Assembly (NCBI RefSeq): GCF_910592395.1
Contig: NC_088313.1
Location: 17,564,437-17,628,436 of the forward strand
Origin: Lineus longissimus
Taxonomy: Eukaryota; Nemertea; Pilidiophora; Heteronemertea; Lineidae
Reading direction: 5' to 3'
Length of the DNA stretch: 64,000 bases
The notes beneath the pieces are model-generated. The model was not told the origin of the DNA, searched no databases, and worked only from the letters and a program-made list of their open reading frames with translations. Position numbers and translations under genes: made by a program. The stretch's first letter is position 1; each line of letters opens with the position of its first letter. This document shows positions 23,271 to 35,686 of this stretch, piece after piece.

Positions 23271-24447
23271 ATCAAAACGCCATGTTTAAACGAGCCGTCA
23301 ACATTCATGTTACGATCTGTACCTTAAAAAGTTAGGTCGTTTTCATTTTCTGTGCCAGAAGCATGAAATCACCAAGGTAACTGAATAAAATACCTCCGTA
23401 AATTAAATAGATGACAGAAATTTGATCATACGTAGTGTTCCTCCGACAGTTGCTTTTCCCTCTTGCCGATATGGTGTGTGGGCGATATGAGATTTTTAAA
23501 AACCAGTATGGGTTGTTGCTTGATGCCTTATTAAGTAAAATGTACACTTGTTAGATACGTGCTTGCAGTACGATCGAGTAAGCATCATTTAACAAGGCAG
23601 ATGGTACAAAGCGATATTGTGTTTATGGAATCAAAACCGTATGGCGGTAAGAAAACGAATACCATGCAAACGAGCCGCTACGTATTCAACATACTACATT
23701 CGGCGCGAAACTGTTAAATCGAGATGAGGTAGAATCTTCTTTAAAACGAATGACTAGAGTCCTGTTTTAAAGCAAGATCCGCACACACCATGCAACACCA
23801 GTTCTTTCCTCAAGAGTAACGCTATTCTCCCCGATTTCGATGTGGACATGACTACTAAGCAAACCTCACATCCTATATCAGCCGATCACATCCAGCGAAT
23901 GATGAAGTTGACCAGTTACCTGTCCAATGAATTCTCAATGAGTAACACAGCCTACAGTCTGTCCCACAGCAAGTCTGCATGTACATATATTGTAGTCAAA
24001 TTGCTTATATAAAAAACATTTTCCCTACGATTCCTCAAAACGAGTAGGGTTGGGTGCGTGTAAGTTGGACCAATTTTTGAGAGAGCACCTTGTCATCTAG
24101 TCCAACAACACGTCATACGCCCCCCCCCCCCCTCCCTTACCATAGTTTTATTGATCGGGGGTAGAACATCGCCGACACCGAGCCGAGATATCAAAAACTT
24201 TCCAAGTTCCAAAGTGGCTTACCAATAAAATCGTCACCGAGAGGCAATCGAACCACTTTGAGAGTTTTAATTCAATTCCTCTCTCGCTGCTCACCCAAAT
24301 CTGATCACATAGACGTGCTTATCGTACAGATTGTCTCTTCCAAATCCAATGATCATGCCGAGAAGATTATCAGACTGGTAATGCACCGACCACTTCCTGA
24401 ATGATGTGGGAACTCGTGGAAAAGGCCACTATCACCTTGGTAGGCCA
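23271..24447. other. Unannotated stretch with a poly-C run
   Basis: Contains 13 consecutive C at 24120-24132. No gene or further repeat recognised. Confidence 0.4.
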
Positions 24448-24502
24448 CCCCGGTAACGCGACCATTCAACCTCGGTCCCATGAGTGATCGTGTTACCGGG
24501 GT
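24448..24502. repeat. Inverted repeat, CCCCGGTAAC arms
   Basis: The left arm CCCCGGTAACGCGACCATTC and the right arm GAGTGATCGTGTTACCGGGG are complementary at about 18 of 21 positions, with a loop of about 12 bp that reads CTCGGTCCCA. Short CCGGTAAC-bearing arms of this kind look like the subterminal end of a DNA transposon or MITE. No second end was found. Confidence 0.6.
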
Positions 24503-24822
24503 TTCACTATACTGCTTCGTATCAATTGAAAGATCAGCCAATCAGAATGCTAGGCACAGCCAACTGAGTAAAACTCCTTTATCCAGCAAGTTAAGGCTGA
24601 ATCGTGCAATCTGGTTGCTTCCACAAGCTTGGTTGGGCAAGTTCCCGATGAAGGCAAAGTAACCCATGGGGACAAGGTGCGCTTGTGTCTAAGCAGTATC
24701 TGATACTGTATATCCAAATATCTAATTTATCGCTGGATCTCCCTTAACAGATTTATATCCCAAGTTAGATAAACTTCAACAATGCATTATTGAAATGATT
24801 CGTGATACCCGTTCATCTTGTT
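24503..24822. other. Unannotated stretch
   Basis: No gene or repeat recognised. Confidence 0.35.
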
Positions 24823-25530
24823 CTGCGCTCGACTGTGTTGGGTAATACGATACCAGATATATTCAATTGTCGGATGATCATGTCCGGTAGATTGGATATA
24901 CGAGAGCAAACCCTTAGGAAACGATATCTTTCAAAACTTAGTATTGGTGCCTAGACATGCCAATAATAATCACTTCTTGATAAATGACCATCACATATGG
25001 CAGGTGCACTGAACGGTAAGCTTTACTGATAGACCCTTAATCAATGCTGCATCTGAAATGTTTCCCCACCAGCGATAGAGCTGTATAATTCTTTTTACTT
25101 GCAATACCAGATTCGCCTTTCGTTTCGAGCTTTTTTCCTCAACATAAAATACTAGTCCTGAGATATGAAATTGCTTTTCGGAGAGCATTTCTTCATTAAA
25201 AATCACTTGTTCTCGAGAACAAATGTGTTCGATTTAACACAAAAGAAAATTGATGTAGAAAATTGATGAAAGCTTTAATGAGTCCGTCTTCATTGTGTTC
25301 ATTAACGTCTCTGATAATGACGTGTTTTGTGCTCGATTTATCAGTTAGTTTGGAATTAAGTTCAAAATAGAAGAAACTGCCAACGAAGTGAGGAACGGTG
25401 CAGCTGAGCCCATCTGTTTCAATATGAACAGAACAGTTAAAGAGAACTGTCAATCTCTGTGCTCGACTGAGTTGGGTAATACGATAGCGAATTGATTCAA
25501 ATGTCTAATGACCATGTCCGGTAGATTGAA
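24823..25530 (+). repeat. Pair of direct repeats flanking about 560 bp
   Basis: 24823-24895 and 25457-25530 share GCTCGACTG, GTTGGGTAATACGATA, ATTCAA, GATCATGTCCGGTAGATTG or GACCATGTCCGGTAGATTG. The spacing is 634 bp. Between them two minus frames, 25453-25196 and 25206-24991, are open almost end to end in different phases. The first contains FFYFELNSKLTD and VIIRDVNEHNEDGLIKAF; the second contains KRIIQLYRWWGNISDAA. I recognise no family. A duplicated segment or an element with short direct ends are both possible. Confidence 0.55.
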
Positions 25531-26419
25531 ATTATGGATAAATAACAACATACGTAATCTAATAGAAACAATCGTGTGTGTGTTTTCTGTTAATCACATA
25601 CCACTATTTCGACTATTTTGAAGGTTTTGTCGCTCGAATCATCGCAAATTTCACCTCGATGACATCTTGGATGCGATACAACATCTTACTAGCGCGTACA
25701 ATTAACTGCAACTGGCGATAGAGCTTTTTATGGCATGCCTATTGGGTCATCCACATTCAAACTGGTTTATTTTTATCGATTTCCCATAAGAACTTTCCTG
25801 CGAGTCGTGTTATTTGAAATTGTTTCTAAAACATTTGGGAATTGGTTAAAAATGGCATTCCTTTATAAATTTACTGTTTTCTGATGATTTAGATTGATTC
25901 ATGCGCTCTCTCTATCTTCCATTCAATTTGTCCCACCATTATTTTCTCCAATTATACCATTTTTCAAAAACGGGAAGTAATCTCGGAAACAAGCCAATTT
26001 CCGTTGGATCGTTTTATGCTTCTCGAGAGACTGGCCTGTTCTATTCACTCCAGAATAAAGTCTCACCACGCGTTTAATTTCCCCCGTGACAATTTGTATT
26101 GGGACTTTATTGAATGATTGCCTCACGGCAGAGAAAAGTCCTATATTTTTAAAGATGCTTAAAGATTTTATTGCAGATCAGACAAGAAGCTTGTGATGGG
26201 CATGCGACCAAAGAGAACCGTGTACAATGATTCCTAATCTTGGAAGTAGGGCATCACAATTAGCGGTCTCGTTTTACAAACGAAATAATTCTCATGATCA
26301 TGGTTCCTGGCTGGGCGTAAGATTGGGCGTATCCCTAATTTGCGGTTCCGAGTCAGTGAGACTGGTCCACCCATTTGTGATTAGAACTCGCCTGTCGAGG
26401 ATGGCTCGATCATTCGAAA
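25531..26419. other. Unannotated stretch with a weak minus frame
   Basis: A minus frame (26126-25923) follows the acceptor-like CTTTTCTCTGCCGTGAG and contains QIVTGEIKRVVRLYSG. No family was recognised and no partner exon seen. Confidence 0.25.
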
Positions 26420-27432
26420 TTATGTATGTTTGCACAAATGTGTAACTTATCTGTTCCCAGTTCCCCAGGACTGACATAAGATACGACTGTACGTGATTCA
26501 CTTAGTGGTATATCACCGTGATTGAAAATGTACTCCATGTCATCGTGAAGTGACTGATGTGTGATTTGGGGCAAATAGTAAAAAAAATGATCCAGGTCCT
26601 GGTCGGTGAGCAACCAGGGGTGCGGGTAGGCTATCCTGAAGTTTACTCGATCATATCATGTGTCCTCCTATATGTTTGAGTGGATCCCAGCTACACAGAA
26701 TCAAGACGAGACATTGCTGTCTACTTAATGCCATATCACCAATATTTTGAAGATACGCATGTGTGTCAGATGTGACTGAATTTGTGATTGCAAGAGAAAA
26801 TCGACAGAAAATGAGTGAGGTCCTGATTGACTAGCAACTAGGGGTATAGGCTACCACTAAACTTTTATATGTGTTTTAGTCGATCCCAGTGCAATACCCA
26901 GGAACATGCACCTCCAGACACGACTGTCCACTAAGTCCTATATCACCGTGATTGAGAGTGTACTCAGTCTGATTGCGAAACGCCTGGATGTGAGATTGGG
27001 GTAAATCGATGAAAAAGATCTAGGTTCTGGATGGCTGGCAGCTACGGCCGACGGAGAGCTACCCCGTGGATCCTTCGGTGTTGTCGTGTGCCAGTCTTGT
27101 ATGTTTGAGTTGTTCTCAATATGTAATATTGGTTGCCCAGGACAAATAGTACATACGACTGTCCAATTAGAGCAATTATGTTACCGTGATTGATAATGTA
27201 TTCAATGTGATTGCAAGGAGATTGGATGAGTGATTGGTACAAATCGATAAAAATGATCCAAACCATTATAGACGGCTAGCAAGGGGCGAGGGGAGGCTAC
27301 ATCAAGGGTCTCTCGATCATGTTGTGTGCCATTCTGTATGTTTGAGTAGATCCCAATAACCCAGAACAAACACCAGATACGACTGTCCACTTAGTGCTAT
27401 TTGACCGTGATTGATGATATGGTAAATATGAG
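26420..27432. repeat. Degenerate tandem satellite, about 225 bp unit, five copies
   Basis: The landmark ACGACTGT is at or near 26484, 26714, 26921, 27156 and 27380, giving spacings of 230, 207, 235 and 224 bp. Each copy also carries TATGTTTGAGT or a variant, a CCCAG followed by GAACA, ATCACCGTGATTGA, a spaced GATTG, AAATCGATAAAAATGATCCA and AGGCTA. Copies are strongly diverged with small indels, so the array is old. Several minus frames cross it; these reflect the repeat, not genes. Confidence 0.9.
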
Positions 27433-29614
27433 CCCCTGGCAGAATATCCAAGTAAAACAAGAACTGAAGAATTAGGTGTCTAAAGCAAGGATTGCAGAAG
27501 GCAACAATTCGTTTATCAGCTGTGAGTATCTGTATAACAGAGAGGAAAGCAAAGGCAAGAACTGTGTGCAATATGATTACACTCGGATGTTCAAGAATCT
27601 AATATATACCTTAGGCCTCTACCGATAGGTCGCCTGGTCATGGCTAGATACCATTGACGGAGACCTCAGTAAGATTGCCGAGAATTTCGACACTGGTTAA
27701 CATTGGTTTGGACATAACCACGATGGACAAAGCTATCGGTTTATCGTTGAGTAAAGATGTGTTAACCTTTGAAAAAAAGTGTACATCAAAAAAGTATTGT
27801 TCAGTTTTGGGGCGTGCGGTCGAGTATATTTTAATTTTCCAATAACAGGAATGCTACATTTACGTTAATCATTTACCCTTCAGTGCATTCCGATCAATCA
27901 GATCACAGTGAGTGATGCATCACATGCCGGCTCTCAGCGAATTTCTCCGACTCGTATGAATGCTGTGTTGCTTTATTGATGGTTATGTAGCACATCAAAT
28001 AACCTTTTTTCACTGATTTACTCTCATATCAGCAAGCACGACGCATTATGCATGATAAATGTCGTCATTTCACTTCTCATCCCACAGAGAATTTGCGGAG
28101 GACTCGGTGAAAAAAGCATCATTACGCAAATAGCTGAGCGGTTCTTTTTTGAGAGTACCGGTAACCTTAGGTTTTGTTGGGGCACTTACTGTCCTGAGTG
28201 AGATTGCTGCAGCACGAGCGATGTCCAATGAAGGATCGGAGCCCATAGATTCACCCCATTTGCGAAAGCAGTTCTTCTAGATTAAGCAGAACCACAAAGA
28301 TCTAATCGCTCGATTGCTTTCGACAGAACGCATATTTCAAGAATATGACCAAAGAAGATGTCCCAATCTTTCCGATGACGAAATTATTTTATCGGCATCC
28401 AATTATGAATCATCTTGAGATTGCTACTGCAATAAAACAGCGTCTCTCCCACTTTGTGGATTAGAACTAGATGCCTTCTTCCATCCTCTGATCGCACTTT
28501 AAGATCTTATTAATGAGGAGAAGCCTTGATTTTAATTAGATTGATTAAGCTAGGAGAGAACAAAGGAAACGAAGGGAATTTTAAACTTAAGAAGGCGCAG
28601 CAGAGGCAGAGAAATCCTGCTTTTGTATTAATCTTCATCTTGAAACCCGGAGAAAATCAGATGACATTCAATTCATTTACTTTCATCTCTTATTCGTCTC
28701 AATTTCGTTTCTTTGCTCAATGATAACCAAAAAGTTGATAATTGTCCTCATTTTATTCACCAAAACTAGAACTCGATCGAAAGATGGAAAAAAACAGAGG
28801 TCACCAAACTCAGGAACGAAAATTGATGAGTTTGATCATTCTGCACCCTCACTAAGAATGCTGCACTATAAAATGGTGGGGCTTTTTCGTTTATACACAT
28901 CAGAAGTCATACATCGAAATCGAAATTACCGAGGGGGGAGACTGTCTCGGCTCTGATTGTGATACACGATGTATTCTGTCTTCGAACCATGGGCCTGTCG
29001 CAGTGTGTAACCGCTTGTTGCTATCTTCACCACAAACTTCTTTCAGCCGAATTAGACAGGTATTAGTGGCCTCAGATTCCTTTCCCTCTTATGCGATACG
29101 GCAAAGACAATGATGGATGAGCCCGTGATTAAGTCACCATCCATCTCATCGATGCATCACGATTAACATGGCGCCTCGATTAGGTTACGGTATTCATGAC
29201 ACCGAGCGGAAACAAAAGAAGATGCGTGCAAGCTCACCCGATGTGAAAGCAACCGTAAAAAATAAGCTGATATCTTTTTGAAAGGCATGACTCATCCAGG
29301 TAGCCCTACAAATGCAAATACGACAATGCACAAGGCTGATGCTTTATGAGAACCAGTTACCTGTTGACATGGCAGTGATCAAGGACTGGGGATAACTATG
29401 CTACTTCAATCAAAGGGGAATGGACTCCTTGAGACCGGTGTCGGAATCTCATAGTTGTCTCCAATACAACTTTGAGCATCTTTCAATCAAAATTAGAGAC
29501 AAGTGCTTCTCTTGGATTGTTTTAGAAAAGACGTATTCCAAATGAAAGTCTACAAACCACGATGACAACAGGACATTCCATCAGAATCCAGCCATTAGAA
29601 ATCAGGTTCACTTC
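27433..29614. other. Intergenic or intronic, no recognised gene
   Basis: Only short frames on both strands. No repeat recognised. Confidence 0.4.
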
Positions 29615-29705
29615 ATAACATCATGTTGACCATTTGTTATAAATGTGCATTGATGTAAATGTTATACTCATGAACACACGAAACAAACATGTCAACATGA
29701 TGTTA
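29615..29705. repeat. Inverted repeat, TAACATCATGTTGAC arms
   Basis: ATAACATCATGTTGACCATT at 29615 is mirrored by GTCAACATGATGTTA ending at 29705. The arms are about 22 bp and the loop about 46 bp. This would form a stable hairpin and could be a small MITE. No target-site duplication was evident. Confidence 0.6.
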
Positions 29706-31832
29706 GGAGCTAACATCCTTTCCAATGCGTTTACTTTTATATTTTTTCAACGGTAAAAGGTTGCAGTCCTGCTGACTGACGACGCATGGTGAGTACGTGA
29801 TATCAAGACTAATTTTTATTCATATACATCACCATTTCGTCAAATTATAGAAATGGAATCGAATTGTGTCGAGCGTAAGTGCCCACCTGGTCCCTGAGTG
29901 TTTTATTGAATTTGGCCGCAAGGTCGGCAGTATCATTATGATGGAATATAAACCAGATGAAGCAATGCACGACTGGTGATCTTTGTGATGATTGTTTGTA
30001 TGGAGTGGCTGGGTTTTTTCCTCGAGGTCACTTTTATTCTGGAAGAAACTGCCCCCGAAATGTTGTCACGCAGACAGCTCTTGGAATTTGGCCTACGGCC
30101 TTATTCATATCAACGACCTCTACGTCCCTCCAAATCATCGCTCTTAATTAAAAACAATCGAATCTCGACATGTCTTTGCACATCTCTGTCCCTTGCCAGT
30201 TAATTATAATTAGTTCCTTAGCTCTTAGTTTCTGTCTTAAAGTCGATGATCAGGATCTGACTAATTACAGAGAAATCTCTATCAGCTTTGACAAGGGTTT
30301 TTCATATCGGATGTAGTGTTTCATGCTGGTGTATTATTTTTGATGCCAATATTTCTAACAAAAAACATAGGATTAGATTGCTTTTGTGCGAGTTTGGCCA
30401 AGAGCTGTTTGCAGTTGTCTTCAACCACGTAGTCATCAATCGCCAACGCACTGATATTTTTATCAGTGAAAATAATCTCGGTACAACTTGATCAGAGCTG
30501 CGTCTTTCTGTACAATGGCACGCGTCTGCAGGGTTCTAGATATTGCCTTTGGTCCTCAGAATGCCAGTACATGACGACATTTTGCATATGCACGTATAGT
30601 ATGTCAGAAAGGAATGAGGCGAGACGCAAACGACCGAACTTTGCTGCAACCCTCGACGTTACAGATTGGACAGACAATTTCACGCCATATCAGTCGAGTT
30701 TCCCACAAAAATCCAATACGAACAGTGCACCCCGTAATTGCAGAACGACCAACTATATATTTTTATATTGACACAACTGAAATAGTGGTCTCAGGCTCCA
30801 TGCCCTGGAGAATACAAGAACGCCAAATCGCCTTAGCAAAACCAGATCCTTTCCTAATAGCATACTCAAGTCTGTGTCTGCTCCAAGTGACATTCCCGTT
30901 ATACAATCCGTAATACATTAATGTAAAGGTAACTCTACAAGGTTGATATGGAACTGGTTGCTGTTGCCATCAGTTTGGTTGCCAAGCTCTCCTTCAGTCC
31001 CTATGGCAACGGGGAAGCAATCGGGTGGGTGAGAGGTGCAGAGTGTATTGTGCAGATTGACATGGCCTGTTTCGATGCCAAAATGTCGCATTACTTCAGA
31101 CTAAAAGTTATTATCGAACGACTATATAGCTCATTCAATAAATATTCGAAGGCACTACTCAGACAGGTGATGAAGTTGAGATTTGATTAGATAATGATAT
31201 TAGATTGCGACGTGACTTTGGATTGAATTTAACTTGGTGTGTCTTCTGTAGCATCATTAATAAAGATTTGGACTCATTTATTGGTGTAATAGTTAATGTA
31301 TGTCAACACGTTTACCAGATCCTGCCATTGATTCACGTTTGATTGCGGAATATCTTCAATGACTCGCAATACTATTGTGGGAGAGTTGTTGCTACTAACT
31401 GGAAAACTTGCGAATATTGCCAAGTGGTTGTTTATTTAGCTGAGAACTAATAAGTTATACTTAAATTTTAAACTGAATAAACTGATACAGTGTAATTGGA
31501 TTATTGGCAAGCATATGTAATACGTGTTCTCTCTGATAAAAGACATGCATGTCCGATATTTGGAATATTTAGAGCCAGCGGGACTATATGGGCTAACTTG
31601 TGCACTACATTATACTCTTGAGATTAACCACTGTACTATCAAGATGCGTATACCATACAATGCATTATTGAAACGCACTGGGTGAATGAAAATAAAAAGC
31701 ATATTAGCAGAATGAAGTCGTAGAAGATTCTATTACAACTTTAACATTATCCCTATTATTTCTATTACGCACGCATCATTTAGCCTCGAAGAAGGTTGAA
31801 AACTCGATTAATTTCCACTTTCCATTTCCCCT
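29706..31832. other. Intergenic or intronic, no recognised gene
   Basis: Overlapping plus frames occur at 30288-30913 and 30948-31190, open in more than one phase, without domain or splice evidence. A pyrimidine-rich tract TTTCCACTTTCCATTTCCCC lies at the right edge. Confidence 0.35.
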
Positions 31833-32141
31833 GAGGCTTCTGAAAAATGCTACCTACAGCTGCAAAGCTTATTGCATTACATTCCGAATATTTTTATCAT
31901 TGATAACTATGACAAAACGATAGGGCGGCAGTTCAGTACGGGTCTTACAATCAATTCTGAGGCTTCAGAAAAATGCTACCTGCAGTTGCAAAGTTTATTA
32001 CATTACGTTCCAAATATTTTTCTCATTGATAACTATGACAGAACGATAGGGCGGCAGTGCTGTTCGGGTCTTACAATCAATTCTGATTTGCAGATAAGAT
32101 GGATGAGCAGAACATTCGTGTTCACCTGCAGTTTGTACTAG
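31833..32141 (+). CDS. 126 bp in-frame tandem duplication (42-residue repeat), possible exon
   Basis: Two copies, 31833-31958 and 31959-32084, are 90% identical (12 differences) and exactly 42 codons long. The plus frame is open through both and ends at TAG at 32139-32141. The repeat reads EASEKCYLQLQSLLHY, then PNIF, then IDNYD and TIGRQ, then STGLTINS or CSGLTINS. Six of the 12 differences are synonymous and three more are I/V, I/L and K/R, which hints at past selection on this frame. A pyrimidine tract ending CCCCTGAG just before GCT at 31836 is a good acceptor candidate. I recognise no family. The stop lies inside the end of the MITE that follows at 32137, so the original exon may have been cut by that insertion. 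Confidence 0.35.
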   Translation, partial: EASEKCYLQLQSLLHYIPNIFIIDNYDKTIGRQFSTGLTINSEASEKCYLQLQSLLHYVPNIFLIDNYDRTIGRQCCSGLTINSDLQIRWMSRTFVFTCSLY

Positions 32142-32437
32142 TAGGAGGTTTTTTCCGACTTCTTTATAGTTTCTCTAACTTTTTCTGATTTATCCGACAA
32201 TGGGGTTAATGAGGTGTGACCCTAAATATGAATACTAATCCGCTCACTCAAATAGCTCACTCTAAGTGTTAGGCTCACATCTCATTAACCCAATTCAACA
32301 TAAACCTTTGATCCTTAATTCCCTATAATTTGGGAAGTCCTAGTATTTTTCACAGGTTTTCTAGAAATCCGACCTTTCAGGAACAGTCGGACAGTGTCGG
32401 ACTTTTGTCGGATAAATCAGGAAAAACATTTGGCGAA
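32137..32437. mobile_element. MITE-like element, family copy 1
   Basis: Starts ACTAGTAGGAGG, then TTCCGACTTCTT, TTTCTCTAACTTTTTCTGA and TTTATCCGACA. The right arm carries the complement, TGTCGGACTTTTGTCGGATA then AATCAGGAAAAAC. Between them is an inner palindrome, GGGTTAATGAGGTGTGA and TCACATCTCATTAACCC. The right terminus is truncated or diverged and lacks the CCTCCTACTAG end. No protein is encoded. Confidence 0.75.
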
Positions 32438-35400
32438 TACCGGGAGAAGAGGTACAAAATTGACTCTCTCCGATTTTGCGGCGTCACCCGAAAGGAGGTT
32501 AACAATGAATGCAAATATCACAGAGCTCAAGTGAATTGAGTGGGGTTTCCTTATGAACTCTTCCTGTGTTCATATAAACTGCACTGGGAAAGCTAGATTT
32601 CCCTCCTGAGATCCTCATACCGGGCGAATGATGAACGATAATTGCCGCTTTGGGCAGCCACACGTTTCTCACCGCACTCATTAGCGAATACCTGTTCGTC
32701 GATTCATCAAGGACGAAAAACAGTCCCAGTTCTTCGCCTGATCTGCATATCAGCGTCAACCCATTACTTGATACCATGGATACTGGTAATGAATTCGGTT
32801 CTCTCTCATTGCGGTACCGACGTAGCTAATGAGGAACATGTCAGAGCAAACCAAGGTACAGACAGTCTGAATTTCAGAGGCATTTGTGCCACCTAAGCCA
32901 TTATCTAATATCACACGCCTCTGCAGACGGTGCACCTCAAACAAATTGATCAAATTCTGCCTTATGTAGAGTACACTATGTGTATATTTTGTATATACGA
33001 AATGTCTTTCAGCTACAACTTCAGCGTAAGGTCGGCCTCACCCGGTGATCTGTTGTTTATAGGAAGCTACAGCTGTCACAGACGTGCACAGTGTGGTTAA
33101 AAATCATGATAAACTAAAGCTACTTTGGTGCTTTAAATATCATGATGTTACAAATGTATTCATTACACGAAGCAGTAAATCTCCCCTTAAATGCTCCATG
33201 AAAGAAAATATTCGAACATTGACAACATTAATGTTGCCAATCTGTGTCTCCTTGCGTGGGATAACCTATTAACCATATTTTCCCCAGAAAAAAACCCTCC
33301 AAGATAGTGGAATGAACCGAAGACAATCGATTTCATTAGCTTGGTGGCCCTGGTAACGCTGCACTTAACATTAAATCAGTGCTGCTGATGAACAGAATGA
33401 CTTTTCGCATTTTTGTTTTTATTTAAAAGAAAACACTAACAGTTTTATTACGAAATAAATCTCCATCTATTCAGCTTATCAATTCGGATCGGAAGCAAAT
33501 TAACCTCAGCATACAATTTCATGATTAAGGGTAATCTGTCACTGTCGACTTGTCGAATTGTCATGAGTGTCTTTTTCCGAGATTCAATCCCTCAGCGAGT
33601 GAGTTTGAATTGGTACATGGTGTAGTCCTTCTGTCGGTAGCGAGGGATTCGACATTACTTACCCTACTATCATACGCGTTATTGTGGGCTGACCCATCAT
33701 GGGTCAGCATACACTGCGGCTCACTCCACCGCCACCGTGCTTCATGAAACTAATCTCCTCACTATGCGTATCATGTTATCCAAGAAACTTGTCTAAGGAT
33801 AAGATTTTGGATTGCTTACTCAGGGATGGGTCAATAACTGCATTGAAAGACAGCACATCGCCTTTGAAAATCGACGAAATACCTTAGTCGTATTGTGCAA
33901 ATAGACAAAGCTACTCCGTGACTTTCTTACCTCCATTTCTAACAACTATCAATACATGAGGCAACATCCTCTCAACCACAAACAAATTTAGTACGATGAG
34001 CGAAGACCCAATACCAGCAGTCCATCTCAGCAAGACATCATTATATCGAATGCGATATCTGTCGTCTTTGAGGCTCGTGGACAATTGCTCCCTTCACTTG
34101 ACAATGATATCCAATCTAGACAGTGGTGAATGTAATAGCGTGGTCCTTTGTTCTTCACGAGGCAATCAGTGTGCTGGAAGAGTGATATACATGATAAGGA
34201 ATTGACACCATGATAGCACATGGATCAGGAGTTGTCTGGGTGAGATGGTGAAAGGAGCTGTTTTCTTAACCCCTTTAGAGTCGGGAATTCCTCTTGTTGC
34301 TGAATCCATTCGCCACGGCCAACAACTTCCAACTACTTTATGCTTTGCCAGTGTCAGATAGAAAACGAGACAATTGTCTGAAGCAATGACAGTTGTAGTT
34401 TTTTCTGACGACTCTAACGCTGGGAACAGTAAGGGTGTTACAAATTTTTTTAATCCAAATTCGGTGAGATACAAATCCAGCAGACAGGAATCAAAAGCAT
34501 TTTTCTAAGATTGTGTTGCTCGTACGGCGATTTCTTGTAATCATGCATGTCAAAAGAACTATACGACTTCCAACAAAAGTCTTGGAAAATCTATGAATCG
34601 GTTCTCAGCCGAATTACTTATTTTTAATAAGTTATTTCCACAAAGAAAATACAAGGTAGTCGTCGGAGTAAAGTTGGTAACTAGTAATGACACTACCTGA
34701 AAGGTCCTAAATTGACTGATAAGGATGCGCAGTGCCATCGGCCAGATAATGAGTGCCAGCTGACATAACTGGATTAATTGATGAAGCAATTAATCCATAT
34801 TGTGCCAGGGGTTCTCAGTGATAATATCATAAGCTGGAATCCGATTTAGGCTGTTCGTAGGGACTCCTAACCCATTTATCCAATGACATGGTTTACTTAA
34901 TTAGGTGTTGGGCTTGGGCTTGGGAGGGGTGCACAGTCTATTCTGGTGTGCAATGTGTTCCCCTGGAAATGATTTATCAGTCATTCGCTATTGTTCAATC
35001 GAAGATTGACTGCAACCGAGAGCTATGCGATTTAAAAAGTGTTAGTGAAAAGCCATGCGCTAAATCTTCATCCACATACACTTTCTTTCCACCATTCCTT
35101 CTATGCAAATCCTCAATGTCGATCATTGGTGTACTCTAACAGCCCCAACCCAAAAAAGAAGTATTCGTTGTTGGAAAGTAAAGATAACTAATCATCTGTC
35201 TACCTAATTAAATGAGAACGTTGACATCTTCATTTAGGTCACTGATGTGGCTAAAGATTCTTAGCTCGATAACTGCTTCCAGAAAACTCCCCTGTTAGCT
35301 CCAATGCCTATTTCATCAGCACGTGTCTTATCAGTGCGATATTGTGTCGAAAGAGTATCGATAATGGACCTGGAGTGACAATCGAGTAAATGCGATGTGC

Positions 35401-35686
35401 AATGAACAGAAATGGCGCTGCTTTTACTATAGATCGCATCACTACTGATCGGGGTTTGAAGACATGAATAGTAACCAACGGTGTCCGTGCACGGATGGAC
35501 AGTCAATAGAATAATAGTAAGTCGGACAGGATATAAACTAAACTGACGAAGAGCAGTTTCGAAATCATGTTTACCTGTGGTCAGATGAGTCTCTGACCAA
35601 TAATGTGACACCAATTTTCACCGACTCTATGATGATACCAAATTCGATTTAGTTTCACGTGAGAATAACTTTATATTGTTTTTTTC
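32438..35686. other. Intergenic or intronic, no recognised gene
   Basis: A perfect small hairpin, GCTGACCCA / TGGGTCAGC with a 3 bp loop, lies at 33688-33708. The longest frame, minus 35614-35261 (117 codons), has no recognised domain or splice border. Other frames overlap each other on both strands. Confidence 0.4.
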
